Shown: positions 44,604 through 55,649 of the stretch, piece by piece
Position numbering within the stretch: the first letter of the stretch is position 1
How the letters are laid out: the number at the start of each line of letters is the position of its first letter
NCBI GenBank assembly: GCA_028751875.1
Contig: CM054141.1
Location: forward strand, 68,490,873 to 68,554,872
DNA: 64,000 nucleotides
From: Rapana venosa
Taxonomy: Eukaryota; Mollusca; Gastropoda; Neogastropoda; Muricidae
Direction: 5' to 3'
Position numbers and translations under genes: made by a program
Notes under the pieces: model-generated
Databases searched by the model: none
Seen by the model: only the letters and a program-made list of their open reading frames with translations
What the model was told of the DNA's origin: nothing

Positions 44604-44930
44604 TTCGCATTATTCAAAAGCTCGGACAGCAACTGTTGCTGTCTGTTATATAAGCGAAAATGCGTTGCCTTGCAGAGAAGCGCCTGAAAGTCAGTCCCAG
44701 CGCATCTCACTTCGCTTCCTCGTTGTTGTTTTTTCCCTGTCACCTCCTCCTTGTCTATTTTTTGCTTTCTTGGTCCATTCCTTTGTCCTTTTGTAGAAAA
44801 ACATAAAAGATAACAATTCTTTACCTCGACGAAGCTGGATGTGCTGGGACTGACTTGTCAGGCGCTTAACGGCAGCGCAACCGTAATATTGCTCATAGAA
44901 CAGACAACGATAGTTGATGTCCGAGCGTTC
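44604..44930. mobile_element. Head-to-head SINE-C pair (copy 2)
   Basis: Minus-strand copy at 44604-44715 and plus-strand copy at about 44716-44930, as in copy 1 (35829-36145). Confidence 0.75.
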
Positions 44931-45040
44931 GAAGAAGAAAAAGAAGAAGAAGAAGAAGAAGAAGAAGACGACGACGAAGATGAAGAAGTACAACAACAAC
45001 AACAACAATGACAACATCAACAACACCAACAACAACAAGG
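44931..45040 (+). repeat. GAA/GAC/CAA tail (copy 2)
   Basis: Trinucleotide tail of the plus-strand SINE-C. Confidence 0.9.
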
Positions 45041-45321
45041 AAAAGAAGAACAAGGATATCTATGTCTGAATCTATTTGTTTCTTCTTCAATCAGGGACTC
45101 TTTTGGAAAGCTTCAGCAAGACAGAGAACATAGATTTTCTTGTACCAGGAAACTCACACATGCAAACGCCTATTTACAAAGGCATGACCATTTTGTGTGG
45201 AAAGTGTCTTCAAAACAAACAAACAAACAAACAAAAGAAGCATCAGGACAAAGCCTTGCGCAAACACTTCTTTACAGAGACGTCTGCTACATTTGGATAC
45301 AATGTGCACACAACAAAAGAA
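45041..45321. other. Unassigned, right end of copy 2
   Basis: Equivalent of 36266-36540. Confidence 0.4.
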
Positions 45322-46147
45322 CGCTCGAATGAACCAGTTTTATTCTAAGATGGTAAAGGATTAAGCGTAATTCCTGCTTGTGCCGTTACTCGGGCTTGTG
45401 TTCTCAAAGATATTTCCGCTTACATATACAAGCATCCACACATACGCGCTAACTAGCAGATAAATACCCACGTGCGCGCACGCATACGCACTGACACACA
45501 CACACACCCCTACACACATCCGGTGAAATTTAAGCTGCAAACAAGCCAACAGAGACATAAACAAAGCAAGAAACAAACTAAAACATAATCAACAAAGACA
45601 CCAGCTGTAAGGACCCCATAAAGACAATTACACGGCAAGAAAATAATTATGGACAAGCACATTCTCTCCAATTACTTCTCCTACACTGCATTTTTCGTTT
45701 AATCGCTTTTTTCAGACAGTTCTCTCTCTCTCTCCCTCTCTCTCTCTCTTTCTCTCCCACACATACAGAGAGAGAGAGAAGATCCATTACGACTGTGAGG
45801 TAAAACGTATAGTTTAATTTGCTGGTAATGGTGTGTACTTTTAGACTTTGTTTTACATGTAGTTGAACTTTTCCCGCTTAGTCTATTTCAATTTCGATTC
45901 AAAAATGTAACTGTTACTTTGAATTAGATTTTATTGCGAAATTTTAATGTAAAAAATGTATCTGAATTATCTTTTGTCGTTACAGAGGTAAGCTGTGAAG
46001 TGGGAATATTTTTAAGCTATCACCTATGTGCGTGTGCGATGCTTTCAGAAGACACAATCCCGCTATGCAGTGACAACTTGAAGCTATCAACGGTCTCTGA
46101 GGTTTTTTCTATATTGTTTTCAGAAATGGCCTTATAGCGTTATCATG
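45322..46147. other. Unassigned single-copy sequence
   Basis: About 825 bp. Short CA (45491-45510) and CT/GA patches (45720-45780). No gene supported. Confidence 0.4.
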
Positions 46148-46330
46148 ACATCCTTCAGTCTCAGAAGACTATGGAGTTGTGCTCTTGGCGTTCATTCTGG
46201 TACAGCGCCGGTTGTGGCTGGCCAGTCCCACACGGGAATGACAGACAGTGCCTGTGGCAGAGGGCACAGATGAAGTCTGATGCTGGTCTGTCTGCCTGAG
46301 CTTCAGCTCTGCAGCATTATCATGATGCTT
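46148..46330 (-). pseudogene. LINE 3' end encoding a C2H2 zinc finger
   Basis: Minus strand: one frame gives DFICALCHRHC and, after a one-base shift, CHSRVGLASHNRRCTRMNAK, together the closing CxxC...H...C finger of a LINE polyprotein. It is followed by a stop and the CTTCAGTCTCAGAAGACTAT terminus at 46150-46170. 5'-truncated at about 46330. Confidence 0.65.
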
Positions 46331-46395
46331 ATAAAAGGCACAACTAGGCACCAACGGTTTTGAATGTTACATGAGTGTGAACAGAAGAGAATAAT

Positions 46396-46425
46396 TTTTT
46401 TTTTTTTTGGGGGGGGGGAGGTGGT
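46396..46425 (+). repeat. Adjacent T run and G run
   Basis: About 13 T followed by 10 G. Confidence 0.8.
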
Positions 46426-46471
46426 GGTATTAATATAATTATTTTTGTCAAAATGTTTGTGCAACATACTT

Positions 46472-46557
46472 ATATCTGAAAAGTATCCAACGATTACCAA
46501 TAATCGAATATCTTTTGATATTCAATTATTAGTAATCGATAGATACCTTTCAGATAT
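46472..46557 (-). ncRNA. Candidate hairpin RNA or foldback relic (41-bp stem, 4-nt loop)
   Basis: Left arm 46472-46512 and right arm 46517-46557 are inverted repeats with 36 of 41 identical positions and a TTTT loop. Four of the five differences become G-U pairs if the minus strand is transcribed, leaving one mismatch. Seen directly: the palindrome. Inferred: a pre-miRNA-like or long-hairpin transcript. A MITE or foldback remnant is the main alternative. Confidence 0.35.
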
Positions 46558-46754
46558 CAGTTCTTTCATGTATCAGTTCATTTTTATTGAAACTTTTGAA
46601 TTTGAGTTTTTCAATGAGTTTTGTGAAAAGGACTGCCTGAAAGAGAAGTTGTGCGCAGTGCTTCTTTGTTTATTTGCGTGGATGCTTGTTTGCTAGGAAG
46701 GAGTGAAGGGAAAGAAAAATAAAAGGATGGTATTATCTTGTGTTGTTATTATGG
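46558..46754. other. No recognisable feature
   Basis: AT-rich. The open frame across the hairpin (46445-46696) is not supported by anything else. Confidence 0.35.
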
Positions 46755-46825
46755 TCATATTAAGTTATGTATTCCTTTATTTCGAGGATAATGGATTAAA
46801 CCACCATGTGCGTTTTTACATCCAG

Positions 46826-46830
<5 letters not shown>
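46755..46830 (-). mobile_element. SINE-A 3'-end fragment
   Basis: GTATTCCTTTATTTCGAGGA, then TAATGGATTAAACC...TTTTACATCCAGTCC is the reverse complement of the SINE-A end. The remainder is replaced by TG. Confidence 0.75.
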
Positions 46831-46922
<92 letters not shown>

Positions 46923-47015
46923 ATCGTGAGTTGTTATTGTTGCCGTGCATGTGTGTGTATGTGCGCGCGCGCGTGCGTGTGCGTGTGCTTGCGCGCGTGT
47001 GTGTCCGAGGGTGTA
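46829..47015 (+). repeat. (TG)n and GCGC array
   Basis: About 92 bp of pure TG, then a gap and a TG/GCGC block at 46949-47005. Confidence 0.95.
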
Positions 47016-47553
47016 ACCGTCACCTAATACCTTAATTACCAGATCATGCTGTAATGAAAAGCGGCTCACATTATTGATGATTGTTTATGATGTTCGTTAT
47101 CGGAGAGCATAGCATTTATCTCGACATGAATTTCGGGTCGCTCTATCCGGGAAGAACGCATTGCCACAAGATCAGCGCCACCGATTTTTTGTTTTAATTC
47201 CTGTCCGCGAGACACATTTGATTCCTAATGAGAGTGTGTTTTTATGTCATTTTCTTAATAGCCTTTTGTCCTGAACAACTTCCTTATTGCCGTGGCTTCT
47301 GTTTTGTGCGTTGCACGTGTGGCTTTGGTTTTTTAATTATCTCGTCCAGAATGCTGCAATAATGATAATAATTCTAATGAAAATAATTATGATGATGGTA
47401 ATGATTATTATATCATTATTGTCATTATTACGGCGCCTCGTGTAATGAATACAGAAGCACCAGGCGTTTGCAATGTAACCCTTCACAAACAAACATAGAA
47501 TTAAACCAAAACAAACAGGTTTGACGTGCAGTGAAACCGTCGAAGGTATGCTC
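47016..47553. other. Unassigned; AATAAT/ATTATT-rich at 47358-47432
   Basis: No gene recognised. The AT-rich part has trinucleotide-like AATGATAATAATT variants. Confidence 0.4.
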
Positions 47554-47627
47554 GCTCACACACACACACACATACACACATACACACACACGCGCGCGCG
47601 CGCGCGCGCGCACGCACGCACGCACGC

Positions 47628-47707
<80 letters not shown>

Positions 47708-47735
47708 CCTGCCAGGCAGACATAACAGATAGATA
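47554..47735 (+). repeat. CA, CG, GCAC, (GA)n and GACA compound array
   Basis: CA 47560-47590, CGCGCG 47591-47612, GCAC to 47630, GA 47634-47684, GACA to 47707 and GATA 47728-47740. Confidence 0.95.
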
Positions 47736-48100
47736 GATAGAGACAGAGAAACTCTGAAACTCTGAAACTCTGAAATGATTTAATGTACATTGGCCTTGGA
47801 CCACAATACATTTCTTGGGCTCAGGATGGAACAGTGAGTTCATTCATATCACTGGCAAAACAAATGCACAAACAAATAATGATTTATGACTGATTAAAGA
47901 AGAAATACACACAAATATAGATAGCGAACTCATACAAAAAGATGATGTCAGTAACAATTTATGACTGAATACAGAAGAAAATTACATGATTATAAACCTT
48001 AAATCAACCATAACCCAATCATAGAGAGAAGATGCTATCTAAGAAAAATCATCCATATTGAGTATATCAAATCGCAGCAGTTTCTCAACAAAGTGTTTGA
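47736..48100. other. Unassigned; ACTCTGAA 8-mer run at 47748-47776
   Basis: Two related phrases recur: AATTTATGACTG (47955) and TGATTTATGACTG (47879). No gene seen. Confidence 0.35.
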
Positions 48101-48190
48101 GAGAGAGACAGACACACACACACATCCTCACCCCCCCCCCCCCCTCACCCCCCCCCCCCCCCCCCCCCCCCACACACACACACATCACAC
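48101..48190 (+). repeat. CA flanks around two C runs
   Basis: GA/CA, then C runs at 48130-48144 and 48148-48171, then CA. Confidence 0.95.
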
Positions 48191-48409
48191 GCGGACCCTC
48201 CCACTCCCTGTAGTCGTACCTATCCCCTCACCCTCTCCCTCTCATCAATGTGCAAGCAGCAAAACCTTCACTCCAGTGCCTAGTGGATCCGGAATATGTC
48301 AGCTTCAACCTCCCCATCCACTATAAACAGCATCCCCACCCTCTGGAAATTCTGTACTAGAAACTCCATCTTTTCTGTCCCTCTCTTTGTTTCTGCCGTG
48401 TTTCTTTTC
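48191..48409. other. No recognisable feature
   Basis: Pyrimidine-rich unique sequence. Confidence 0.3.
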
Positions 48410-48615
48410 TTCCTGTCACCTCCTTCTTGTCTATTTTCTGCCTTCTTTGCCCATTCCCCTGCACTATTGTTTCCAGAAAGACTTCAAAGATAACGATTAT
48501 CTCCCACTCCAACGTCGGATGCGCTGGGTCCTGACTTGTCAGGCGATAACGGCAGCGCAACGCGTTTTCCCTCATTAGACAGACACGTTGCTGTCTGAGC
48601 TTTAGAAGAAAAAGA
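48410..48615 (+). mobile_element. SINE-C, long copy
   Basis: Runs CTTCCTGTCACCTCCTTCTT, GTCTATTTTCTGCCTTC, CCAGAAAGACTTCAAAGATA, GTCGGATGCGCTGGGTCC, TGACTTGTCAGGCGATAACG, GCAGCGCAACGCGTTTTCC and the end GTTGCTGTCTGAGC at 48589-48602, with an AGAAGAAAAAGAAG tail. Shows the full extent of the family (about 200 bp). Confidence 0.8.
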
Positions 48616-48716
48616 AGTTTAGTTGTATCATCTGCTCCGGCGTTCTCTCGCCATGCTAAATTGTTAGTCTAGTGTAGATGGTGAGGTATGATCTCTGTCA
48701 CAGAGACGATGATGTG
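48616..48716. other. No recognisable feature
   Basis: Short unique stretch. Confidence 0.3.
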
Positions 48717-48800
48717 GATCGGTGATCTAGATTTAACGCACCTGCCTAGAAAGCGAAAAGTTGCGATTCGAAATATGTGGTGGTTCAATCTGCGTTTGTG
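48717..48800 (+). mobile_element. SINE-B head fragment
   Basis: GATCGGTGATCTAGATTTAA, then CGCACCTGCCTAGAAAGCGAAAAG and GGTGGTTCAATCTGCG are the tRNA-like head. The element is cut at 48800 by the pentamer tract. Confidence 0.75.
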
Positions 48801-49125
48801 CATTGCCTTGTCTTGCCCTACCCTGCCCTGCCCCATCTTGCCTTGCCTTGTCCTGCCCTGCCCTGCCCTGCCATGCCCCGCCCTGCCCTGCCCTCCCCTG
48901 CCTTGCCCTTGCCTTGCCTTGCCTTGCCCTCCCCTGCCCTGCCCCGTCTTGCCTTGACTTGCCCTGCCTTGCCCTGCCCTGCCCTACCTTGCCCTGCCCT
49001 GCCCTGCCCTGCCCTGCCCTGCCTTGCTTGCCTTGCCTTGCCTTGCCTTGCCTACCTGCCTTGCCCTGCCCTGCCCTGACCCTGCCCACTGCCCTGCCCT
49101 GCCCACCTGCCCTGCCCTGCCCATG
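48801..49125 (+). repeat. (CCCTG)n / (CCTTG)n pentamer tract
   Basis: About 325 bp of C-rich pentamers; the minus strand is G-rich with regular GGG spacing. The proline/alanine/cysteine frames are artefacts. Confidence 0.95.
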
Positions 49126-49329
49126 ACCAAGGTGTGGCCATCTTGCTTGCTCCGCCGTCTCATCTTGCTAGAACTTCCATGCAAGACGCCCTTGAAAGCG
49201 AAGGGTCCACTGTCTTAATGTCCGTAAACATTATGGAATAGTGAAACCTGCAAATGGTATTGCGATAGGCGATCTAATCTGTACTTTACTGTCTGCTAAA
49301 GATTACATGAAATTGGAAATCTCATGTGT
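49126..49329. other. No recognisable feature
   Basis: Unique sequence. Confidence 0.3.
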
Positions 49330-49560
49330 GTTGGTTTGCGTGTGTTGCAGTGCATGTGTGCGCGCATCGCGCTTTAAGTGTTGTGATTTGATTGTGTGTG
49401 TTTTTGTGGTGTTGTGTGTGTGTGTGTGTGTGTGTGTGGTGTGGTCGTGCGGCGCTGTGCTATGTGTACGTATGTATGTAAGTGTGTGTATGTATGTTTG
49501 TGCTGCGCGTGCGGCGTGCGTGCGTTGTGCGTATGTCGTGCGTGTAGCAATTTGTATGCA
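49330..49560 (+). repeat. Degenerate TG/GCGTGCG tract
   Basis: TG-rich with GCGGCG and GTATGTATG variants. Confidence 0.8.
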
Positions 49561-49719
49561 ATGCCTTACCCCATATTAAGTAATTTTAAGATAAGAAAAT
49601 GTTCGTATTCTACTAGTGATATAACACATATGTACATGATAAATGTAGCTGTGAATATATATAATATAATACATATCTACTCTGCACAACACATCACAAC
49701 ATCCGACAACACACCACTC

Positions 49720-49741
49720 TACACCCACACACACTCACACA

Positions 49742-49779
<38 letters not shown>

Positions 49780-49792
49780 ACACACACACACA

Positions 49793-49837
<45 letters not shown>

Positions 49838-49885
49838 CTGCGCCAGCACACACCCACGCGGGCACATGCATGCGCACGCGCGCGT
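49720..49885 (+). repeat. (CA)n array
   Basis: CA repeats with CACCACAC and CACTCACAC interruptions, ending in GCGCACGCGCGCG. Confidence 0.95.
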
Positions 49886-50200
49886 CATCGAGTCTTATTG
49901 TTCGTGCTTCGGAGTATTTAAGCCTCTTTGAGAGGAAGCGTGTGCCTGCCTGCACATACTGGTCCGCAGATCGCAGCAACCTCGCTGCCTAGGCCCAGCC
50001 TTTCTATTATTTTCTCTTTTTTTGTCTGTGAAAGCTGTAATAAGCTGCTGTCCCAATGAATTTCCCCCCTCGACGCTGTGATTAAAAGATGATTGACCTG
50101 TCAGCAAGCAAGGCTCTGTGTCTTTGTGGGGATGGGAAGCAAGCGACAGCGAGGTCAGAAACTCCTCAGTTAGGGTGGGAGGAGGGATTAGGGTGTGGGT
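49886..50200. other. No recognisable feature
   Basis: Unique sequence grading into G-rich sequence. Confidence 0.35.
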
Positions 50201-50245
50201 GGGGGTGTGGGAGGGAGAGGGAGGGAGGGAGAAAAGGAGAGGGTG

Positions 50246-50283
<38 letters not shown>

Positions 50284-50384
50284 GGCGGACAGATAGAATA
50301 ACTGAGAGAGAGAGGGGCAGATAAAATAACTGAGAGAGAGCAAGAGGGAGTGAGAGCAAGAAGAGAGAGAGAGAGAGAGAGAGT

Positions 50385-50431
<47 letters not shown>

Positions 50432-50446
50432 GAGAGAGACATAGAG
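50201..50446 (+). repeat. GGGA and (GA)n array with an internal duplicated phrase
   Basis: GA repeats. GACAGATAGAATAACTGAGA at 50288 and GGCAGATAAAATAACTGAGA at 50316 are direct repeats inside it. Confidence 0.9.
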
Positions 50447-51342
50447 AGCATCAAAGACTGGACCAGCCTTGACTTGACAGTGCTACTGCAGAAAAAGATT
50501 AAGACAGACCAACCTAAAACAACAGCAACAACAGAAACAATAACAGCAACAACAGCACCAACAAGCAAAACTTCATCACCCACTTTGTGTTCCGCCACCC
50601 TCTGCAATGACCATTGATTTTAGGTCAAGCCACTTATGGCACTCATGGTAGTAGTAACCATACTGTGCTGTGTGTCCATGTTGACCCAGTTGACTCCAGT
50701 ACTCACGCCTAACAATTTTACGAGAATGATGCTCTGTAAACGCTCTACACATATCAGGTTCCTCTCTTTCTTTCTGCTGTCTCTGTGGCTCGGCTCTTTG
50801 CTTGTCAGGGTGCAGCTGTCTGGGTGGTTTCCTGCCGAAGTACTGGACCTGCCTGTTTGCTGCAATTCATTATACACAGTCTGCCTTGTTTTGGGTTTTG
50901 ACTCCTGCATGTCAACATAATTTTTAGTCGTAAAGCAACTGCTGTTTGTCCTTCACTGGCTGTTGGTTGCAACGTACTTACTTTCACAGGCAGCTAGCTT
51001 GTCAATGACCAAGCTTAAAACCAGAGGGTTTTTTGGGTTCCTAGTTGGGCAATGACAATAAACTGTTAAAGCATTAAAGCATTAACTGAGATTGGCGTCA
51101 CTTCTTCTTGCTTACTGTCTCCTAAACATCATTAAGAAAAAACACACATAGTTTTGGGGTCTTAGTGGCTCTCACTGAAACACAAAAGTCTTGGGAAATA
51201 AGAATTAATTTTTTAAAGAAAACGAAGTTTAAAAAGTTAAGACATCAGCAAAACTGGAAGGTGTTTTGCTTTGTTTATTGATGTCAGCTAATTGCCAAGT
51301 CCTGCACTTAAATGTTGTTAAGTTGTAAAATGTTGTGTTCAG
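50447..51342. other. Unassigned; CAA patch at 50518-50575
   Basis: About 900 bp. Open frames of about 95 codons lie on both strands at 50620-50920, overlapping; neither resembles a known family. An AATAAA at 51057 is isolated. Confidence 0.35.
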
Positions 51343-51600
51343 ATTGCCGTCAGCCATGACAAGCTCTTAACATAACAATCTGCACTCTCCTTTAAAGGAC
51401 TAAAAATCCTCTGAAGTTGGAGTATGGCTGTCTATGTGGCGAGGTACTTGAAAAGAGTCATACACGCAAACTTCTCACCCGGGGTACTTCCTATCTCACA
51501 GTGATTCCCAGGTGGGATGAGTGAGTCAGAGCGCATGTGTTGTGGGTGACCCCCAGGGTGTAAATCTGGGGAACGCACACCAACAGCAGCAACTTTCCCT
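51343..51600 (+). repeat. Dispersed repeat R1, copy 1
   Basis: Aligns along its whole length with 61981-62232: GTCAGCCATGACAAGCTCTT, CTGCACTCTCCTTTAA, GTGGCGAGGTACTT, TCACAGTGATTCCCAGGTGG, then GATGAGTGAGTCAGAG and GGTGACCCCCAG. Ends in ACAGCAGCAAC triplets. Likely another non-autonomous retroelement. Confidence 0.8.
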
Positions 51601-51840
51601 CTACAGCCATAATTAGATTCGTGACGTCGCATCCTCAGGGTGGGAAGTCCACAGGGAGCCCATCAATATCAGGCCGCCGTGGGCCACCAGCCAGAGGGAC
51701 CCTGCCCTGCTGCTGGGTCACTTTGGTTGTGTTTAGTGGCGTCTGTTCTGAGATAATCATAAATATACGCAGGACACCACTAGCTAAGCCCCCTACTGAG
51801 GACACTGATAACATAGTAGCCGCGCCAGACAGAGAGACGC
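51601..51840. other. No recognisable feature
   Basis: Unique sequence. Confidence 0.3.
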
Positions 51841-51962
51841 CACAGACAGACAGACAGACAGACAGACAGAGACAGAGACAGACAGACAGACAGTCAGACA
51901 GTCAGACAGGAAGAAAGAGACAGAGGGAGAGATAGAGACAGACCGAGAGACAGACAGACAAG
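51841..51962 (+). repeat. GACA/GTCAGACA array
   Basis: About 120 bp, purine-rich. Confidence 0.95.
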
Positions 51963-51998
51963 GTTCTTAGGAGGAGAAAATATCTTGATATTGAGAAG

Positions 51999-52038
51999 TG
52001 TGTGTGTGTGCGTGTGTGTGTGTGTTTGTGCGTGTGTG

Positions 52039-52117
<79 letters not shown>

Positions 52118-52132
52118 CTATGTGTGTGTGTG
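51999..52132 (+). repeat. (TG)n array
   Basis: About 130 bp of TG with GTGCG and TTTG interruptions. Confidence 0.95.
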
Positions 52133-52509
52133 AAACATTGAGTTCTTAGGGGAAGATGTTGAAATCTACTAAACAGAGCCCCAACAAAAACGTGTAACTG
52201 TATCACTTGTTAGACGTCTGCTCTTGCATTCGGGCTTCATGAAAACAACTACTACAGAAGCGAGCAACTTTAAAGCGGATAAAACTATAACTGAAAACAT
52301 TTTACGAGGAGCAAAACAAGATGTTCTCCTATTCAGATTGTTGCAAAATGTAATCATGTGGTAATGCTGCTCATTCCGATAGTATGGCAGCTATTTTGAA
52401 ACTCTTTATTTGCAACATTTCTGAGATATTCTCTAATTTGTTCAGCTTCTTTTTTTATCGTTTCTAACTTTGACATTTTTCTCCTTTTATGGGGTTTTTC
52501 TGCTTCATA
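52133..52509. other. No recognisable feature
   Basis: Unique sequence grading into pyrimidine-rich sequence. Confidence 0.35.
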
Positions 52510-53545
52510 TATTTTCTTTTATTTACCCGTGGTTCTTGTTTTCTGTTTTCCCTCATCTTTATTTCTTTTCTTCTGTCTTTCTGTCTGTCTGTCTCTCTGT
52601 CTGTATTTCTTTATTTTCTCTTTCTTTTCTCTTTCTTTTCTGTCTTTCTTTTTCCCCCATTCATTCATCCTTCCTTCCTTTCTTCTTTCCTTCCTTCCTC
52701 TCTTCCTTCCTTCTTTTATTTCTTTCCTCCTTCCTTCCGTTCTTTCTTTTCTATGCTACATCCCTCCTTGTCTTTCTCTTTTTTCACTCACACATCAACT
52801 TGTCTCAAAAACAAATGATGTCAAATGCCTACAGAGGATGAACACCGGCCGTTCTCTTGATTCTGATGTCTGTTGCTGTTTCCCAAATGCAATGTTGCCT
52901 ACGAAAAGAAAGGGAATGGCAACTGGAGGAGATGAGAATGATTACAAAAAAAGATTTACAATTTGTGATTTGAACACTTTCTCTCACCAGAATCATCTTG
53001 AATTGTGTTGCTAATGGAATCCATTTGAATTGACTCTAATGTACAGGAGAGTAGGCTTTATGCCATTTAAGTTTATCGTTTAAAACGAATCTAGTTAAAA
53101 CAACACAAAAATGCAGGAGGCATTTTAATTCATCTTTTCTCATTTTGTCTTTTTTTCTTGAAGAAATACATAGAGTTGTAAGAAAGTTGGTTGTGAAAGG
53201 GTAAAGGGTCTTGATTGGAAATTCCACTCGGGGAGAAAGAGCTAAGAGTTCAAGTGATGTATGAATGTGTTCAGATTGTTTGGTACCAGAAACCTTTCAC
53301 AACACAAGCATTCCCAGTCCTTATGTCACATGGTCCAGCATTCGTCCTTACTCCTGTCAAGAGCTAGACAAATACGAAACAGAACAACACCGACAGAACT
53401 AATCAACAAGCTAAACAACCAACCAAACAAACAGACAGACATACAAACCTCTGCAATAATCAGCAAATCGTATTTTTCTCTTTCTACCCCGCACACCACC
53501 TGTTTGTTTCTTGGAAATGTCTTTTATACTTTATAATACAACACA
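52510..53545 (+). repeat. Diverged duplicated segment, copy A
   Basis: Aligns with 55650-57000 over about 1 kb. Anchors: TACATCCCTCCTT (52758), GATGAACACCGGCCG...CTCTTGATT (52838), TTGCTGTTTCCCAAA (52873), AAATACATAGAGTTGTAAGA (53162), GTTCAAGTGATG (53249) and AGAAACCTTTCACAAC (53288). Starts in a CTTC-rich tract (52510-52750). No coding frame shared by the two copies. Confidence 0.75.
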
Positions 53546-53550
53546 TAACA

Positions 53551-53908
53551 GACGCTATAGCCGAGTCGTTAATACCGTTCCACTTCAATGCCATGGGTCC
53601 GTGAAGTCGTGGGTTCGAATCTTGGCAGTGTCTGGTGAATTAAAAGTGTTCTTCACGATCTCCCAGGTCAACATCAAGTGCACACCTGCCAGTGTTTTCA
53701 TTCCCGACGTATACACGCATGCAGAATATAGAATATGCGCGTTTAAGCTCCCATGATTTGTCACTGTTCAGTGGGTTACAAAAAAACGAACATACCCAGC
53801 CTATATCCCTGAAGTCGGAATGCGGCTACCGTCAGGTGCGCAATAACGGTCGCATACGCAAAATCTCACAATTGGTGAATGTCTCGGAGCTCTAGCCGAG
53901 AAATAAAA
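53551..53908 (+). mobile_element. SINE-D, diverged copy with class II tRNA-like head
   Basis: Head GACGCTATAGCCGAGTCGTT, then AATACC and, at 53611, GGGTTCGAATCTTGG (B box). The long spacing and the CCATGGGTCCGTGAAGTCGT stretch before the B box look like a long variable arm (Leu/Ser-type tRNA), which is inference. The 3' end GGTCGCATACGCAAAATCTC, then ACAATTGGTGAATG...GAGCTCTAGCCGAG pairs it with 27864-28288. Confidence 0.7.
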
Positions 53909-53998
53909 ACATAAAAAGTAATAATAAGACATGAAGCTTATATAATGAAATGGACTCCTCAGTGTTAGTAAATCGTAACACGAGCCGACGTTCTTTGG

Positions 53999-54065
53999 GA
54001 TTGTGTGTGTGTGCGTGTGTGTGTATGTGTACGCGTGCACGCGCGTGCGTGCGTGCGTGTGTGCT
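53999..54065 (+). repeat. TG/GCGTGCG tract
   Basis: About 65 bp. Confidence 0.9.
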
Positions 54066-54469
54066 GCTTATTCTTTTGTTCTTTCTGTCTTGCTTTACTT
54101 TCTTTCGTCTGTAAAAACTTTCTCGTTTGTTTCTTCGTCCTTTCCGTCTTCTTGACAAGGTCTAAAAGTACCCCAAATGATTTTTAAGTATACAAGTATG
54201 CTAGATGCATTTGTGGAAATTTTCCTTCGTAAACTTACATACTTTTATTTATGTCTGTAAAACAGTTTTCTTGCATATGTTAAATATATAAAGGTATGGA
54301 AGTTTGAAACATTTAGTTTGGCGGCCATATTGTTTCTATGGCAACAGTGCACAAAACTGAGTAATTCCTATACCTTTATACTTTACAAATGATGCCATTT
54401 CAACACGTGGCACAACCTCTATCATGAGTTTGTAAACAAACGTGTATTAGTTTCGACCCCCTTGCCCCA
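54066..54469. other. No recognisable feature
   Basis: AT-rich unique sequence. Confidence 0.35.
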
Positions 54470-54615
54470 CCTCAAAGGATAACAACTCTCTCCCACGCCG
54501 AGGCTGAATGCGCTGGGTCTGACTTGCCAGGCGCTTAACGGCGGCGCAAGGTATTTTCGCTCATTTGGCAGACAAGAATAGTTGGTGTCTGAGCGTTGGT
54601 CGAAGAAGACGAATT
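54470..54615 (+). mobile_element. SINE-C copy
   Basis: GGATAACAACTCTCTCCCAC, GCCGAGGCTGAATGCGCTGG, GTCTGACTTGCCAGGCGCTT, AACGGCGGCGCAAGG and the end GTTGGTGTCTGAGCGTTGG, then TCGAAGAAGACG. Confidence 0.8.
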
Positions 54616-55225
54616 TAAACTACAGTGATAGTGGGTTAAATTCAAGTCTTTGGCTCTTGACTTTATTTGGCACCTCTACCACAGTGAGAACAACAAGAAC
54701 ATTGTACAACGTTGACAGCAGAGCTGGTAATAACTCAGCCAAGACAATTAGCGTAACTATCAAATATCACATCGAATGCTTGTGTTTCACTCGAAGTATT
54801 GAATGATAAAATGCATAAATCAGTTTGTTGTTTAGAATGTCAGAAAACATCTTAGTTTGATGAATCTTGTGGTGAAATCCAGCTATGTCTGTCTTCTTGC
54901 ACTTTCTGAAAACACTGTAATCACACAAAAAGGGCAAATAAATACGAGTAAAAACCCCCCACAAAAATCTAAACCCCAATGTTTTCCCTAAAGTTCTGCC
55001 GTTCACCAATGGGGAGATGTTTTTGTTTATGTGACAGTTATAACCACCATTAAGGTAGCTGTATTCCAGCTCTGGGGGTGGTGTATAAATACGACACAGG
55101 ATGACATGCAGGCTGTTTTGTTTCTTTCTTTCTTTCTTTGTTTGGGGCGGGGGAGGGGGGTACCCGTTCTTACTGGCGGCATGGATGTCATATGTCTACT
55201 TTGCTGCAAGGCGGACCGGGTTGTA
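54616..55225. other. Unassigned; CTTT tetramer run at 55121-55142
   Basis: No gene or element recognised, apart from TTCTTTCTTT at 55123. Confidence 0.35.
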
Positions 55226-55438
55226 ACATGTCAACTAGTCCGCGTGCTTTCGTGTACGGGACCTTGGTTTATCGTCTCATCTGAAGGACGTTTAGGGCAG
55301 TGGGGCCAGTACAGGTGTTAACTCCACACAGACAAATCCCCGAGAATGGCCGTCGGGATGGGGTTCAATCCTGGGTTCGATCCCGGGCCGTCAAACTGAG
55401 AGCTCGACGTTCTAACCACTAGGTTATCTACTCTCCCC
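55226..55438 (-). mobile_element. SINE-A, head and core half
   Basis: Minus-strand order: GGAGAGTAGATAACCTAGTG, then GTTAGAACG (A-box side), GGCCCGGGATCGAACCCAGG, GTTAACACCTGTACTGGCC, and core CCTTCAGATGAGACGATAAA, then CCAAGGTCCCGTACACG. The 3' half (CACACAATGG to tail) is absent. Confidence 0.8.
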
Positions 55439-55512
55439 CACCCCCCAAACCCCCCAACCCCAAACCCACCCACCACCCCCCAGCTTCCGCCGCCAGCCCC
55501 ACCCCTCAACCC
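55432..55512 (+). repeat. C-rich CCCCAAAC/CCCACC tract
   Basis: About 80 bp abutting the SINE-A head. Confidence 0.85.
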
Positions 55513-55649
55513 CCACTCCACATATGGAAACACATAATTATGTTGGCCTTTGTCAGTTTGGTCTTTTTTGTTCTATTATTGTCTTTATTTCATTTTTGTT
55601 TTGAGGTTTGAGGTGGTAGTGAGGCTAAACGACAGTGTTCCTTGGTGTA
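55513..55649. other. No recognisable feature
   Basis: T-rich unique sequence. Confidence 0.3.

Noticed and set aside
46445..46696. Open frame crossing the hairpin
   Set aside because: AT-rich chance frame; the palindrome is the better-supported structure there.
50620..50920. Possible gene with overlapping 95-codon frames
   Set aside because: Open on both strands at once, no recognised domain, no splice or promoter context; left as unassigned.
53551..53630. Leu/Ser tRNA gene
   Set aside because: The tRNA-like part is followed by a SINE-D body and the family 3' end, so it is a SINE head.
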